Source: Rugamonas violacea (GTDB taxonomy: Bacteria > Pseudomonadota > Gammaproteobacteria > Burkholderiales > Burkholderiaceae_D). Taken from it: a stretch of DNA of 54,300 nt. The position numbers and the translations under genes are program-made. The notes under the pieces are model-generated. The model saw only the letters and a list, made by a program, of their open reading frames with translations, was not told the origin of the DNA and searched no databases. Shown here in pieces: positions 1 to 8,431 of the stretch. Position 1 is the first letter of the stretch. Every line of letters starts with the position of its first letter. The stretch spans positions 12,833-67,132 of the forward strand of contig NZ_JAEMNU010000120.1 of the NCBI RefSeq assembly GCF_016461825.1. Direction: 5' to 3'.

Positions 1-80
1 TTGAGCAGCCAGGCGCGCGGCGCCGTCCCCTTGTGGATGTGGTGGCAGGCGCCAGCATAACCGATCAGGCGCCGCTACCC

Positions 81-737
81 TTAGTCGCGGTGTGGATTGT
101 CCGGCCGGCGGTCGTGGCGGTTCGGCACGCCGTCGCCATCGCGGTCGCGGTCATAGCGGTTGGGAATGCCGTCGTGATCGGCGTCGCGGCGCTCCCAGCG
201 CGCTTCCTCGCGATACCAGCGGCCTTCGCGTTCGCGCCAGTGCGGCTGGTTGTAGACGTAGCCGGGCCGCACGGCGACCCAACTGCCGGCGATCCATTCG
301 TGGCGGCCGTGGCGCCATTCCCAGGAGCCGGGCGCCCAGTTGTAGCCGGGGCGGGGACGCGGCGCGCGCTCGTAGCGCGGCGCCGGCGGGGCCATTTCGA
401 CATAGTCGTAGGTAGGCGCGTTGACGGCGATCCAGCCGGCCGGCTGCAGGCGCCAGCCGTCGCGCTCCTGGCGCCATTCGGCGTGGCGGTACTGCTCGCC
501 GCGTCGTTCCGACTCCCAATGGCCGGACAGCCAGACGTGGCGGCCGCCGTCCCAGTTCCAGTAACCGGGCGCCCATACCTGGCCGTGGCGGGCCACGGGA
601 ATGCTTTCAAAACGGGCCGGCGGCGGCGCGTCGCGCACGACGATGCTCAGGCCGACCTCGGCGGATGCGCTGGCGGGCAGGAAGGCGGCTGCGCTGAGCG
701 CGATCATGGCAGCGGCATAAAAGGTGGGCTTGATCAT
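81..737 (-). CDS. Secreted YXWGXW-repeat protein with Asp-rich tail
   Basis: 218 aa. It starts with a clear Sec signal peptide (MIKP, hydrophobic stretch, then ASASA before the likely cleavage site near residue 26). The mature part carries repeated aromatic-Gly-Trp motifs such as GYWNWDGGRHVWLSGHW (about residues 58-74), PGSWEWRHGRHEW and GSWVAVRPG. These are the hallmark of the YXWGXW/WXXGXW repeat family, which has no known enzymatic role. The last 35 residues are DxDxDG-type repeats (DADHDGIPN, DRDGDGVPN) that resemble thrombospondin type-3 calcium-binding repeats. A GGAGA ribosome site lies just before the ATG at 737. The product is probably periplasmic or outer-membrane associated. Function unknown; family assignment is firm. 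Confidence 0.85.
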   Translation of the reverse strand: MIKPTFYAAAMIALSAAAFLPASASAEVGLSIVVRDAPPPARFESIPVARHGQVWAPGYWNWDGGRHVWLSGHWESERRGEQYRHAEWRQERDGWRLQPAGWIAVNAPTYDYVEMAPPAPRYERAPRPRPGYNWAPGSWEWRHGRHEWIAGSWVAVRPGYVYNQPHWREREGRWYREEARWERRDADHDGIPNRYDRDRDGDGVPNRHDRRPDNPHRD

Positions 738-1027
738 GTGGATCTCCGGTGGCTGCGTGTCTTCACGCTTGCGACAAATATAGCAAGCGGCGCGCGGCGG
801 CGGGACGACTGATTCAAGTGCTTACATCTGACACATACTCTGCGACAAACTGCGTGCGTTGGCGCACAGACGTCGGCGGAGGCTGCTAGCGTGGCGGGTG
901 GCGGGTGGCGTGGCGGCGGCGGGGAGTGTTCGGTACGGCGGTTGGCGCTTCTGGCGGCGGGGCTTCGCCTGTCACTGCGCGGCGCGCGCGGCGCACGGCG
1001 GGGGCAGGCGAAGGGGGCGGCGGCCGA

Positions 1028-1276
1028 TCAAATCTTGCTCGCGTGGTCGGCGGTGGCCAGCGCGGCCTTCTGTTCTTCGACCAGCGATTGCAGCTTCTGT
1101 TCGGCGCTCAGGCGCTTGGCGCTGACCACCACCACCTGCAGATTGGCCGGCACGGCCAGGGCGACGCTGGCGACCTTGTCTTGCTGCTGCGGCGCGTTGT
1201 CGAGTGCGTAGTTGGCGGCACAGGCCAGGCCCAGGGTGATGACGAACAGGGCTTCGAAGTTTTTCAGGACGTTCAT
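1028..1276 (-). CDS. Small single-pass membrane protein, hypothetical
   Basis: 82 aa if started at the ATG at 1276, which has a strong AAGGAG site nine bases upstream. A longer in-frame reading from 1456 exists but would run through the divergent promoter region and has poor composition. Residues 9-27 (ALFVITLGLACAANYALD) form one hydrophobic helix or uncleaved signal. The rest is a short region with a predicted amphipathic helix (KRLSAEQKLQSLVEEQKAAL). I do not recognise the family. The gene is divergent from the transpeptidase operon starting at 1481. Confidence 0.65.
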   Translation of the reverse strand: MNVLKNFEALFVITLGLACAANYALDNAPQQQDKVASVALAVPANLQVVVVSAKRLSAEQKLQSLVEEQKAALATADHASKI

Positions 1277-1480
1277 TTTGCGGCTCCTTGCGGTGGTAGT
1301 GGTGTTTCGATGTATGCACTGTAGCCAAAGGCCCCATTGGCGACTAGCGGATTGCGACGAGACGCCGCTTTTGCGGGACGAACTGCAGTTTGCGCCGATC
1401 AGACGATGACAGCTCGACCATGCTTTTGCGTCTCCCCCCGCATGTGCCCGGCACATCGATCACACCTGCGCGGGGCTTGT

Positions 1481-4400
1481 ATGGCGTCTTTTCTCACTAC
1501 CGTTCTGCAAGCGATGGCCGAGCGCCGCCGTGCCCGCCGCCGTCTGGCCAATTTGCGGGCCGGCGCGGCGCGCGGGCGCGGTGCGACTCTGCGCGCGGTG
1601 CCGGCCGCGAGCACGAAGAACCGCACGGCCGCACGCATGGATGCGGGCACAAGCCCAGGCGCAGGCACGGGCATCGGCTCCGGCTCCGGCTCCGCCGCGA
1701 GTATCGGCGCTGCGAGCGGTCGTGTGCCCACGGCTCGGTTGTGGGCGCCGGGCCGGCTGGCCGGCCTTGGGGCCGTCGCCGCAGCCATGGCGGGCGGCGT
1801 GCTGATCGCCGGCCACGCCCGTTATCTGGGCGCGGCCACCGTCAACACGCCGGCCGCCGCCCAGCAGCAGCGCGCGGCCGAGGTCTTCCAGGCGGTGCTG
1901 CCTGGCGCCGAATTCGCCGTGCCACAACGCGCCGGCGTCAGCCTCGGCCTGCAGCCGGGCGACGCCGTGCTGGTCGCCGCCGGCATGCAGGCGGCGCCGG
2001 TGGTGCGGGTCGACCTGTGCAGCCAGCTGCGCGAGGGCGCCGGCGGCGCGCTGCTGCCGCTGCGGTTGGGCTACCGCTTCGAGGACGTGCGTCGCTGGGT
2101 GGCGCGCAGTGAGCGCGGTAGTGCGCCGCTGGCGCTGCGCAACGTGCTGCTGGTGCGCGAGCGTGCCGCCCAGCCGAACTTGCCGACGATGCCGGAGGTG
2201 GAGATCAGCGGCAAGGCCTTGGCCGACTTCGCCGACCCGCTCAGCGCGCCACTGCAACTGAACTGGCGCAGTGGTCAGAGCAGCACCCGCTGGCTGGGCG
2301 ACGCCAGCCTGGGCCAAATCGAGCAGGGTACCAGCGGCCGCGTCGGCCTGCGCCAACAGGGTTGGCTTTTGTGGGGCGGCGACGGCGTCAACAACAGTAA
2401 CGCGCTGCGCATCGAGCGGCGCGCCAGCGCGCTGTGTCCGCAGGCCGGCGAGTTGGTGCTGCAGATGTATCAGCGTCCCGAGACCGGTGCCACCACCACC
2501 ACCGCCACCTACAGCACCAACAACGCCACCGCCGCTACCGGCATCGTCGCCGTCGCCCCGCCGGCGGCCCCGGCGACCGCGCTGGTGACCGCCTTCCCGG
2601 CGCGCGGCAAGGCGGTGAGCGCCTATCTGACGGCGGGTCAATACCGTGTGCCGGTTGCGCCGCGCGGCGAGTTGGAGGACCAATCGTTGTTCCAGGCGCT
2701 GCAGCAGCGCGGCCTGGTGCGTCTGGCGCCCGGCGGCGCCGTCGAGCTGGCGCCGCGTGATCTGCTGCAGTGGAGCGCGGCCGGCACCGCCGACCGTGCC
2801 GCCGATCTGGCCGCGTGGCGCGCGGTGCCGGCCGATGCCGCCACCCGCAAATTGATCAAGCGCCTGTATTACCAGGCCGACGGCGAGTACGTGCGCCAGC
2901 AGGTCGACATCTTCAACAGCGAACGTCGCCTGCTGGCCTGGCGCGGCCGCGACGGCGTTGCTGTCGGTGCTGGCGCTGGCGCCGCCACCGCCGGCACCGC
3001 CACCGGCACCGGCCCCGTTGCCAGCTTCGGCTGGCGCGCCAGCGTGGTGAACGGCGGCGTCGACAGCCCCTTGCCCATCACCGCGCAGATGCCGGGCGCC
3101 GCCACGCGCCTGTTCGCCCAGCTGCCGCAGGGCTGGCAGCCGTGGACGCGGGTGGCGCGCTGGCCGCAGGCGCCGTCGCAGCCGGCCGTGCGCCTGACGC
3201 TGGAGCTGGCCGGGCCGGCCGCCGGCGGCGAGCAGCAGCGCCTGTTGCTGCTCGGTCGCGCCCGCGCGGTGAGCGGCGCCCGGATGCAGGCGCTGCCGGC
3301 CTGTTTCGGCCGCGCCTGCGCTGGCGTCGACGACGTGCAGGAGCTGACGCTGACGCTGCTGCCGGGCGCGCGCAGCGTGCAGTTGGACGTGGCGGCGCTG
3401 GCCGTCGACGCGCCGCAGGACCAGAAGTACCGCCATCTGCGCGTCGCCGCCGGCCGCCTGGTCTGGCAGCAACTGCCCGAGAGCGCGGCGATCGCCGGCC
3501 CAGCCGCCCTGGCGCCGTCCAGCGTGCTGCTGCAGGACCGCAACGGCACGCTGTTGTGGGCCGACGGTGCGCCGACCCAACCGGCGCTCGACGCCGGCCT
3601 GGCGACCTTGCTCGGCGTCGGCCCGGAGCAAGGCAGCGGCGTGGCCGGCATGCTGGCGCGCTTGCCGTCGGCCTCGGGCGGGCCGCTGGCCGGCCGCTTG
3701 ACGCTGGACCTGCCGCTGCAAACCTTGAGCCAGCGCGTGCTCGACTGCGTCGGCATGCGGCGCGGCCGCTGGGACGGCGCCGCCTGTGTCGGCGGCCACG
3801 CCGCGCCGGAACCGCGCCACGCCGGCCTGGTCATCCTCGACACCGAAACCGGCGACGTGCTGGCGGCAGCCGGCGCCGGCACCGGCGCCGTCAACAGCGC
3901 CAACTGGGCCGAGGTGCGCGACTTCGACCGCAGCAATCCGGCGCGCAGCCCGCTGCGCCTGCCGGCCTTGCAGCACGACGGCGGCGCCCACCAGAGCCCC
4001 GGCTCGACCTTCAAGGTGATCAGCGCGCTGGGCCTGGAGCTGGCTGCCGTCAGCGATCCCCAACTCGACGGTCTGCTCGGCGGCCTGCCGCTGCCGGCGA
4101 TCAACCGCATCGCCCAGCAGCGCGGCTTCGGCTTCCAGACCGACGCCGCCACCTATCCGCTCGATCCGCGCCGCCTGCAACTGGCCCACATCACCAACTA
4201 CCGGGAGCAGAGCCTGGACCGGCGCGCCCAGGACGGCAAGCTGGGACTGGCGCAGGCGCTGACCTATAGCCTCAACACCTGGTTCGCCTGGTCCAGCGAA
4301 TTGAGCGACCGCAGCCTGTTCGGCCGGCCCGACGGCGGCGCGCCCGACCTGCAGGCGCTTGACGCCGGCGCGCTCGACGGCGTGCGGCCGATCCTGGCGG

Positions 4401-5026
4401 CGGCGCACCGGCTCGGCTTCGAGCAGGCGCTGCGCCTGGACGGCGGCCTGCTGCCGGCCGACTACCGCTGGTCGGCTTGGGACGCCTTGCAGACCACGCC
4501 GGCCCACATCGACACCATCCACAGCCGCCACGAGCTGCGCCAGATGGCCATCGGCCTGCGCATGCAGGCCACGCCGCTGCAAATGGCGCTGGCGGCCGGC
4601 GCGGTGGGCCAGGGTAGGGTGGTGGCGCCGCGCCTGCTGCTGGCGCTCGACGGCCGAGCCAGCGCGGTGCCGACGATGGCGCCGCTCGGCATCCGCCTCG
4701 ACCGCATCCGCGCCGGCATGAAGGGCGTGGTCGACGTCGGCACCGGAGCCGGCGCCTTCGCCGGCCCGGCGCTGGCCGAGTTGCGCCGTGGCCTGTACGG
4801 CAAGACCGGCACCGCGCCCACCGGCGAGGGCACGGCCACGGTGTGGTTCACCGGCTGGCTGGAGCCGGGCAGCCTGCCCGGCCAGACCCACCGGTTGGCG
4901 CTGGCCGCCTTCGTCAGCCATTCGGAGGCCAGCGGCGGCGAGCACGCCGCGCCGATGCTGGCGGCGCTGTTGGCCACGCTGGTTAAACAGAAGCCGGCGC
5001 AGAGCCAAGAACAGAGAGTGAAATAG
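1481..5026 (+). CDS. Large PBP-like transpeptidase (penicillin-binding domain)
   Basis: 1181 aa from the ATG at 1481; in-frame upstream starts (1337, 1406) exist but read through the divergent promoter region. A basic, Ala/Gly-rich cytoplasmic N-terminus is followed by one transmembrane segment (about residues 92-112), then a long extracytoplasmic part. The C-terminal third is a penicillin-binding transpeptidase domain with all three catalytic motifs: SxxK as S842-T-F-K845, SxN as S930-L-N932, and KTG at K1108. The phrase GLVILDTETGDVLAAAG before the active site is typical of PBPs. No glycosyltransferase motif was seen, so it resembles a class B enzyme but is about twice the usual length. The region at about 120-780 is unassigned. 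It heads the operon, and a SEDS polymerase that could be its partner lies at 25791-28349. Intact motifs suggest an active, beta-lactam-sensitive enzyme. Confidence 0.88.
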   Translation: MASFLTTVLQAMAERRRARRRLANLRAGAARGRGATLRAVPAASTKNRTAARMDAGTSPGAGTGIGSGSGSAASIGAASGRVPTARLWAPGRLAGLGAVAAAMAGGVLIAGHARYLGAATVNTPAAAQQQRAAEVFQAVLPGAEFAVPQRAGVSLGLQPGDAVLVAAGMQAAPVVRVDLCSQLREGAGGALLPLRLGYRFEDVRRWVARSERGSAPLALRNVLLVRERAAQPNLPTMPEVEISGKALADFADPLSAPLQLNWRSGQSSTRWLGDASLGQIEQGTSGRVGLRQQGWLLWGGDGVNNSNALRIERRASALCPQAGELVLQMYQRPETGATTTTATYSTNNATAATGIVAVAPPAAPATALVTAFPARGKAVSAYLTAGQYRVPVAPRGELEDQSLFQALQQRGLVRLAPGGAVELAPRDLLQWSAAGTADRAADLAAWRAVPADAATRKLIKRLYYQADGEYVRQQVDIFNSERRLLAWRGRDGVAVGAGAGAATAGTATGTGPVASFGWRASVVNGGVDSPLPITAQMPGAATRLFAQLPQGWQPWTRVARWPQAPSQPAVRLTLELAGPAAGGEQQRLLLLGRARAVSGARMQALPACFGRACAGVDDVQELTLTLLPGARSVQLDVAALAVDAPQDQKYRHLRVAAGRLVWQQLPESAAIAGPAALAPSSVLLQDRNGTLLWADGAPTQPALDAGLATLLGVGPEQGSGVAGMLARLPSASGGPLAGRLTLDLPLQTLSQRVLDCVGMRRGRWDGAACVGGHAAPEPRHAGLVILDTETGDVLAAAGAGTGAVNSANWAEVRDFDRSNPARSPLRLPALQHDGGAHQSPGSTFKVISALGLELAAVSDPQLDGLLGGLPLPAINRIAQQRGFGFQTDAATYPLDPRRLQLAHITNYREQSLDRRAQDGKLGLAQALTYSLNTWFAWSSELSDRSLFGRPDGGAPDLQALDAGALDGVRPILAAAHRLGFEQALRLDGGLLPADYRWSAWDALQTTPAHIDTIHSRHELRQMAIGLRMQATPLQMALAAGAVGQGRVVAPRLLLALDGRASAVPTMAPLGIRLDRIRAGMKGVVDVGTGAGAFAGPALAELRRGLYGKTGTAPTGEGTATVWFTGWLEPGSLPGQTHRLALAAFVSHSEASGGEHAAPMLAALLATLVKQKPAQSQEQRVK

Positions 5027-5042
5027 CCTTGTGAAGGATGGA

Positions 5043-6560
5043 ATGAAGAGAGAAGATGTGTGGCATGATTTTGAGGCGTCCGTCGGTGGTTGTTCGTCCC
5101 GTAACGACCCGGCGCGCCTAGAACGACAGGACTTTATGCGTTTGCCAGGAACCCGCTACCAGGAGCACGGCTGGGAACAAGTGCGCAAGCTGCTCGGACG
5201 CTGCTCGGTGCAGGCCTTCCGCCAGTTCAGCGCGGAGCAGGTTCTTTGCCCGCCGGGCCGGCAGGATGCGCTACTGGAGCACTACACCGAGGCGGTGGCG
5301 GCGGCGCTGCGCGCGGCCGACAAGACGGCGCGCGCCGAGGCGCATGGCAATAGCTACGGCGACAGCGTCAGCGAGCTGGCCCTCAGCCTGCTGTTCGAGC
5401 TGCAGGCGCAGGCCGGCTTTTGGGCCGCGCTGCTGGCCGCCATCGCTGCGGAGCATGGCCGTGGCGGCGCCTTCTGGCACGATGTGGCGGCCGACGGCGT
5501 CCTGCGTAAAAAATTCAACGACATGTACGCCGGCCTGCGCGACAAGGTCGACGCCGACAACTACAGCGTCAGCACCGGCCGGCCCTGCTCGCCGAATAAA
5601 ATCTACACTTATCGCATGCTCGACACGGCCTACCGCGAGGTCGAGCGCCTGTTCGCCGGCTGGCAGCAGCACCAGGGGCAGGTCGGCGAGATACTCGGGC
5701 GCGAGCTGGCCGGCAGTCCCATCGAGGCCCGCCAGATGAAGTCCATCGCCGGCTGCAAGGCCGAGTGGATCATCCGCTGGAGCGCGTCGTTGGAGCGCTA
5801 CGACGGCGCGCCCGGCCCGCTGCACACCCGCTCCAAGCGCTTCGCCAGCCTGAAAAACAGTCCGGAGAAGATCGCCGCCATGCTGGCCGAGATCGGCGAC
5901 TACGAGGAGCTGTCGTCGAACATGGATAGCGCCGACGCCTGGCAGGGCAACGGCGACTCCGGCGCCGCCGTGCAATGGCTGGAAGACTACTGGCGGGTGG
6001 TCGGCGAGTCCGAGGCCGCCGAGAGCGGCGGCGCCTTTGTCGATGCGCAGGATCGCATCCTGCCGGCGCCTACCGACGACGAGCTGGCCGCCGATGCCGA
6101 TGCCGCCGCCGACGACGAGGCCGCCGACGAACCGCTGGCCGAGGTGACTGCGCGCCGGTTGCGCGAGCAGGAGCTTGACGAGGCGCCGGCCGGCGTCGAT
6201 GATGCAGCCTTGCTGGCGCGCGAACAGCGGGTGGCCGACGCGCTTTCCCTGCCCCCCCGCTATCTGGAGTTGGCGCGGCTGGCGCAGGACGGCGGCAGCT
6301 GGACCCTGCGGATACTGAGCCAGGACTCGCTGCCGATTCGCCTGGCGGTTTATCATAAGCTGCTGGGACCGGACGACTCGACCTATCCGGACGAGTGGCT
6401 GGACCCGGCCACCGGCGCGCTGCCCACCTTGCAGCAACTGGCGACGCTGGACCAAATCTCGATGCCGACGCTGCGCAAGCGGCGCAATGAGGCGATAGAC
6501 CGGCTGCACGCGGCCCATGATGTAAGCCATGAAGCGGCCCCCCGCGCGGAGGCGCCATGA
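5043..6560 (+). CDS. Unknown protein with C-terminal sigma-factor-like HTH
   Basis: 505 aa from ATG 5043, preceded by AAGGA with short spacing; a GTG at 5031 is an alternative start. The first 300 residues are mostly helical and match no family I know. Residues around 330-375 form a highly acidic linker (DDELAADADAAADDEAADE). The last 60 residues contain LPTLQQLATLDQISMPTLRKRR, which reads like a helix-turn-helix of the sigma-70 region-4 type. The stop overlaps the next start (ATGA at 6557), so the two proteins are probably translationally coupled. I infer a regulatory or DNA-binding role for the operon, possibly as a divergent sigma factor. No sigma region 2 was recognised. Confidence 0.6.
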   Translation: MKREDVWHDFEASVGGCSSRNDPARLERQDFMRLPGTRYQEHGWEQVRKLLGRCSVQAFRQFSAEQVLCPPGRQDALLEHYTEAVAAALRAADKTARAEAHGNSYGDSVSELALSLLFELQAQAGFWAALLAAIAAEHGRGGAFWHDVAADGVLRKKFNDMYAGLRDKVDADNYSVSTGRPCSPNKIYTYRMLDTAYREVERLFAGWQQHQGQVGEILGRELAGSPIEARQMKSIAGCKAEWIIRWSASLERYDGAPGPLHTRSKRFASLKNSPEKIAAMLAEIGDYEELSSNMDSADAWQGNGDSGAAVQWLEDYWRVVGESEAAESGGAFVDAQDRILPAPTDDELAADADAAADDEAADEPLAEVTARRLREQELDEAPAGVDDAALLAREQRVADALSLPPRYLELARLAQDGGSWTLRILSQDSLPIRLAVYHKLLGPDDSTYPDEWLDPATGALPTLQQLATLDQISMPTLRKRRNEAIDRLHAAHDVSHEAAPRAEAP

Positions 6561-7153
6561 AGGAGAAACAAGTGGATGCGACATCGATGGACGCCAAGCT
6601 GCGCGAACGGCTGCTGCTGGCGCGCGCCGTCCCCGGCGACCGCATGATGCTGGCCGACGCCACCTTGCTGGCGGCCTTGGACGGCAGCCGCGCGTTGACG
6701 CCGGCCGAGCGCGAGGCGCTGCAGCGGTCGCCGCTGACGCTGCGGCGCTTCAAACAGCTGGCGCTGGCGCGGCGCGCCGAGGCGCGGCCCGCGGCGGCGG
6801 CCAACGATTCGGCGTGGTACGGCAGCTGCGGCATGCTGCGCGCCGCCGCCGCTGTCGCCGCACTGGAGCAAATGCGCACCGACGACCAGTGCTGGACGCT
6901 GCACTTCCTGCCCACCGACGCGGGGCAGGGCTGGCAGGTGATCCTCAAGCTGGCCATCGAGGCGCCGTTCGCGGCGCGCCTGCTGCGCGAACAGCCGCCG
7001 CTGCGCGTGCTCGACGGCGCCGGCGCCATCGTGCTGCAAGGCCGGCTCGACGCCGACGGCGAATGCGAATGCGCCTGGCCCTTCGCCCTGGCACCGGCCG
7101 CGCACTTTCAGCGGCATGGCGCCGGCTTTGCTGTCGAACCGGCGGCGCCCTAG
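6557..7153 (+). CDS. Unknown protein, possible anti-sigma-like partner
   Basis: 198 aa, starting four bases inside the stop of the HTH-tailed gene. Residues 35-70 (TLLAALDGSRALTPAEREAL and what follows) resemble the LLAYLDGELSPEER segment at the front of many anti-sigma factors. There is no CHCC zinc motif and no clear membrane helix. The C-terminal half (WTLHFLPTDAGQGWQVIL, then alternating hydrophobic stretches to PFALAPA) looks beta-rich. The pairing with a sigma-like HTH protein is the main reason to suspect an anti-sigma or adaptor role. This is inference only; the family is unrecognised. Confidence 0.55.
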   Translation: MKEKQVDATSMDAKLRERLLLARAVPGDRMMLADATLLAALDGSRALTPAEREALQRSPLTLRRFKQLALARRAEARPAAAANDSAWYGSCGMLRAAAAVAALEQMRTDDQCWTLHFLPTDAGQGWQVILKLAIEAPFAARLLREQPPLRVLDGAGAIVLQGRLDADGECECAWPFALAPAAHFQRHGAGFAVEPAAP

Positions 7154-7156
7154 GTC

Positions 7157-8431
7157 ATGGCCCTGTTCAAACGACGCCGCCGCACGGCCACCGACACGGC
7201 CGGCCTGGGCGCCGTCGTCATCGCGATGCGGCTGGAGGACGGCGACGTTGCGCCGGCCGACTGCCGCGCCGTGGTCTTCAACGCCGCCGGCTATGCCCGC
7301 CGCGCACCGGCCGGCAAAGTCGTCCTCGCCGATGGCGAAACGCTGTATTGCTATCACCCCGGCCCATACAACGTCGAATTGACGCCCTTCGCCGCCGCGC
7401 CCGAGTTGGGGCTGCGCTTGCAGTTCGTCGTCGACGCCAGCGACCCGCGCGTGACGCAGCAGCGCTTCGAGCTACTGCTGGGCAGCGAGGCCGGGCCACA
7501 GCTGCTGTTGGCCGAATTCGCCGCGTCGATTGAGGCGGCACTGCGGTTGGAGCTGCGTCAGGGTGGCCTGGAGCTGCCGCCCTGCACCTCGCTGGACGAG
7601 TGGAACGGCTTTCGCGCCGGCCTGAATCAGCTGCTCTACACCCGCTTCGGCGTGACGGTGGACGATTGCTTCCCGGTCGATTTGGGCGAGCGGGTCGACT
7701 ATGCCGCCACGCTGCGCGCGCGCGCTGAACGCGTGGCCGAGCGCGCGCCCGCGCCCGCATTTGAGCCCGCGTCCGCAGCCGCACCTGCGCCCGCACCCGC
7801 ACCCGCACCCGCGCGAGCAGCAGTGCCCGCGCCCGCACCCGAAGCCGCGCCGCAGGGTATCGCCGCGCCCGGAGCCGTGTCTCCAGCCGCAGCCGCGTCA
7901 GCCACGTCGGCCGCTGCCGCCAATGTGCCATCGCTGCCGTCCCCGCAACAGGCGGCGGCCGACGATGCCAAGGCGCTGCGTCGTCTCTTCCTCGAACTGC
8001 CGTCCGCCACCAGCGCGCTGCGCCTGCTCGCGCTACCGCCCGGCATGGCGCTGTTCCAGGTCCACCAACGGCTGCTGCAAGGTCTTGGTCTGAGCAGCCT
8101 GTCCGTCGCCACCATGCCGTCGCTGGCCTGGGCTGCGCCGGATCGCCCGCTGGACCCGACGCAGCAGCGCCGCCGCATCCGCCACAGCGTCGCAGCCGTG
8201 GCAACCCTCGACGAGGCCTGGGCCTTGCTGGCGCGACTGCAACTGGCCAAACCCGAACAACTGCCTGACATGTTCGACGAGGCCGACCGCATCCTCGCCA
8301 ACCTCGACCACCATCTGCTGCTGCGCCGCGCTCCGTTCGCGCCAACGGAGCTGGAGTGCGACGAGGCATCCGCGCCGTCCGGCGAGGCGACGCCCGCCGC
8401 CGCCGCTGCGCGCAAGGAGCCATCGCTATGA
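7157..8431 (+). CDS. Unknown protein with possible SPFH-like domain and Pro/Ala linker
   Basis: 424 aa, starting three bases after the previous stop. Residues 1-195 contain GETLYCYHPGPYNVEL, then a helix with FAASIEAALRLELRQ and LNQLLYTRFGVTVDDCFPVD. The order (strand-rich body, amphipathic helix, then a YGI/FGV-V-x(2)-C/V strand) resembles the SPFH/prohibitin fold seen clearly in the gene at 9796. Residues 195-270 are low-complexity Ala-Pro repeats encoded by a CCCGCA-type hexamer. The final 150 residues are helical and contain LRRLFLELPSATSALRLL. The stop overlaps the next start (ATGA at 8428). Expression in the operon is likely; the function is unknown and the SPFH relation is a guess from pattern. 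Confidence 0.6.
   Translation: MALFKRRRRTATDTAGLGAVVIAMRLEDGDVAPADCRAVVFNAAGYARRAPAGKVVLADGETLYCYHPGPYNVELTPFAAAPELGLRLQFVVDASDPRVTQQRFELLLGSEAGPQLLLAEFAASIEAALRLELRQGGLELPPCTSLDEWNGFRAGLNQLLYTRFGVTVDDCFPVDLGERVDYAATLRARAERVAERAPAPAFEPASAAAPAPAPAPAPARAAVPAPAPEAAPQGIAAPGAVSPAAAASATSAAAANVPSLPSPQQAAADDAKALRRLFLELPSATSALRLLALPPGMALFQVHQRLLQGLGLSSLSVATMPSLAWAAPDRPLDPTQQRRRIRHSVAAVATLDEAWALLARLQLAKPEQLPDMFDEADRILANLDHHLLLRRAPFAPTELECDEASAPSGEATPAAAAARKEPSL

Noticed and set aside
738..1027. Possible small genes in the gap between the first two genes
   Set aside because: All frames are Arg/Ala/Gly-rich shadows without ribosome sites; nothing could be supported here.
1460..5008. Long open frame on the minus strand opposite the transpeptidase
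   Set aside because: It is a GC-rich shadow frame with Arg/Gln/Ala/His-rich, domain-free sequence; the plus strand has complete PBP motifs.
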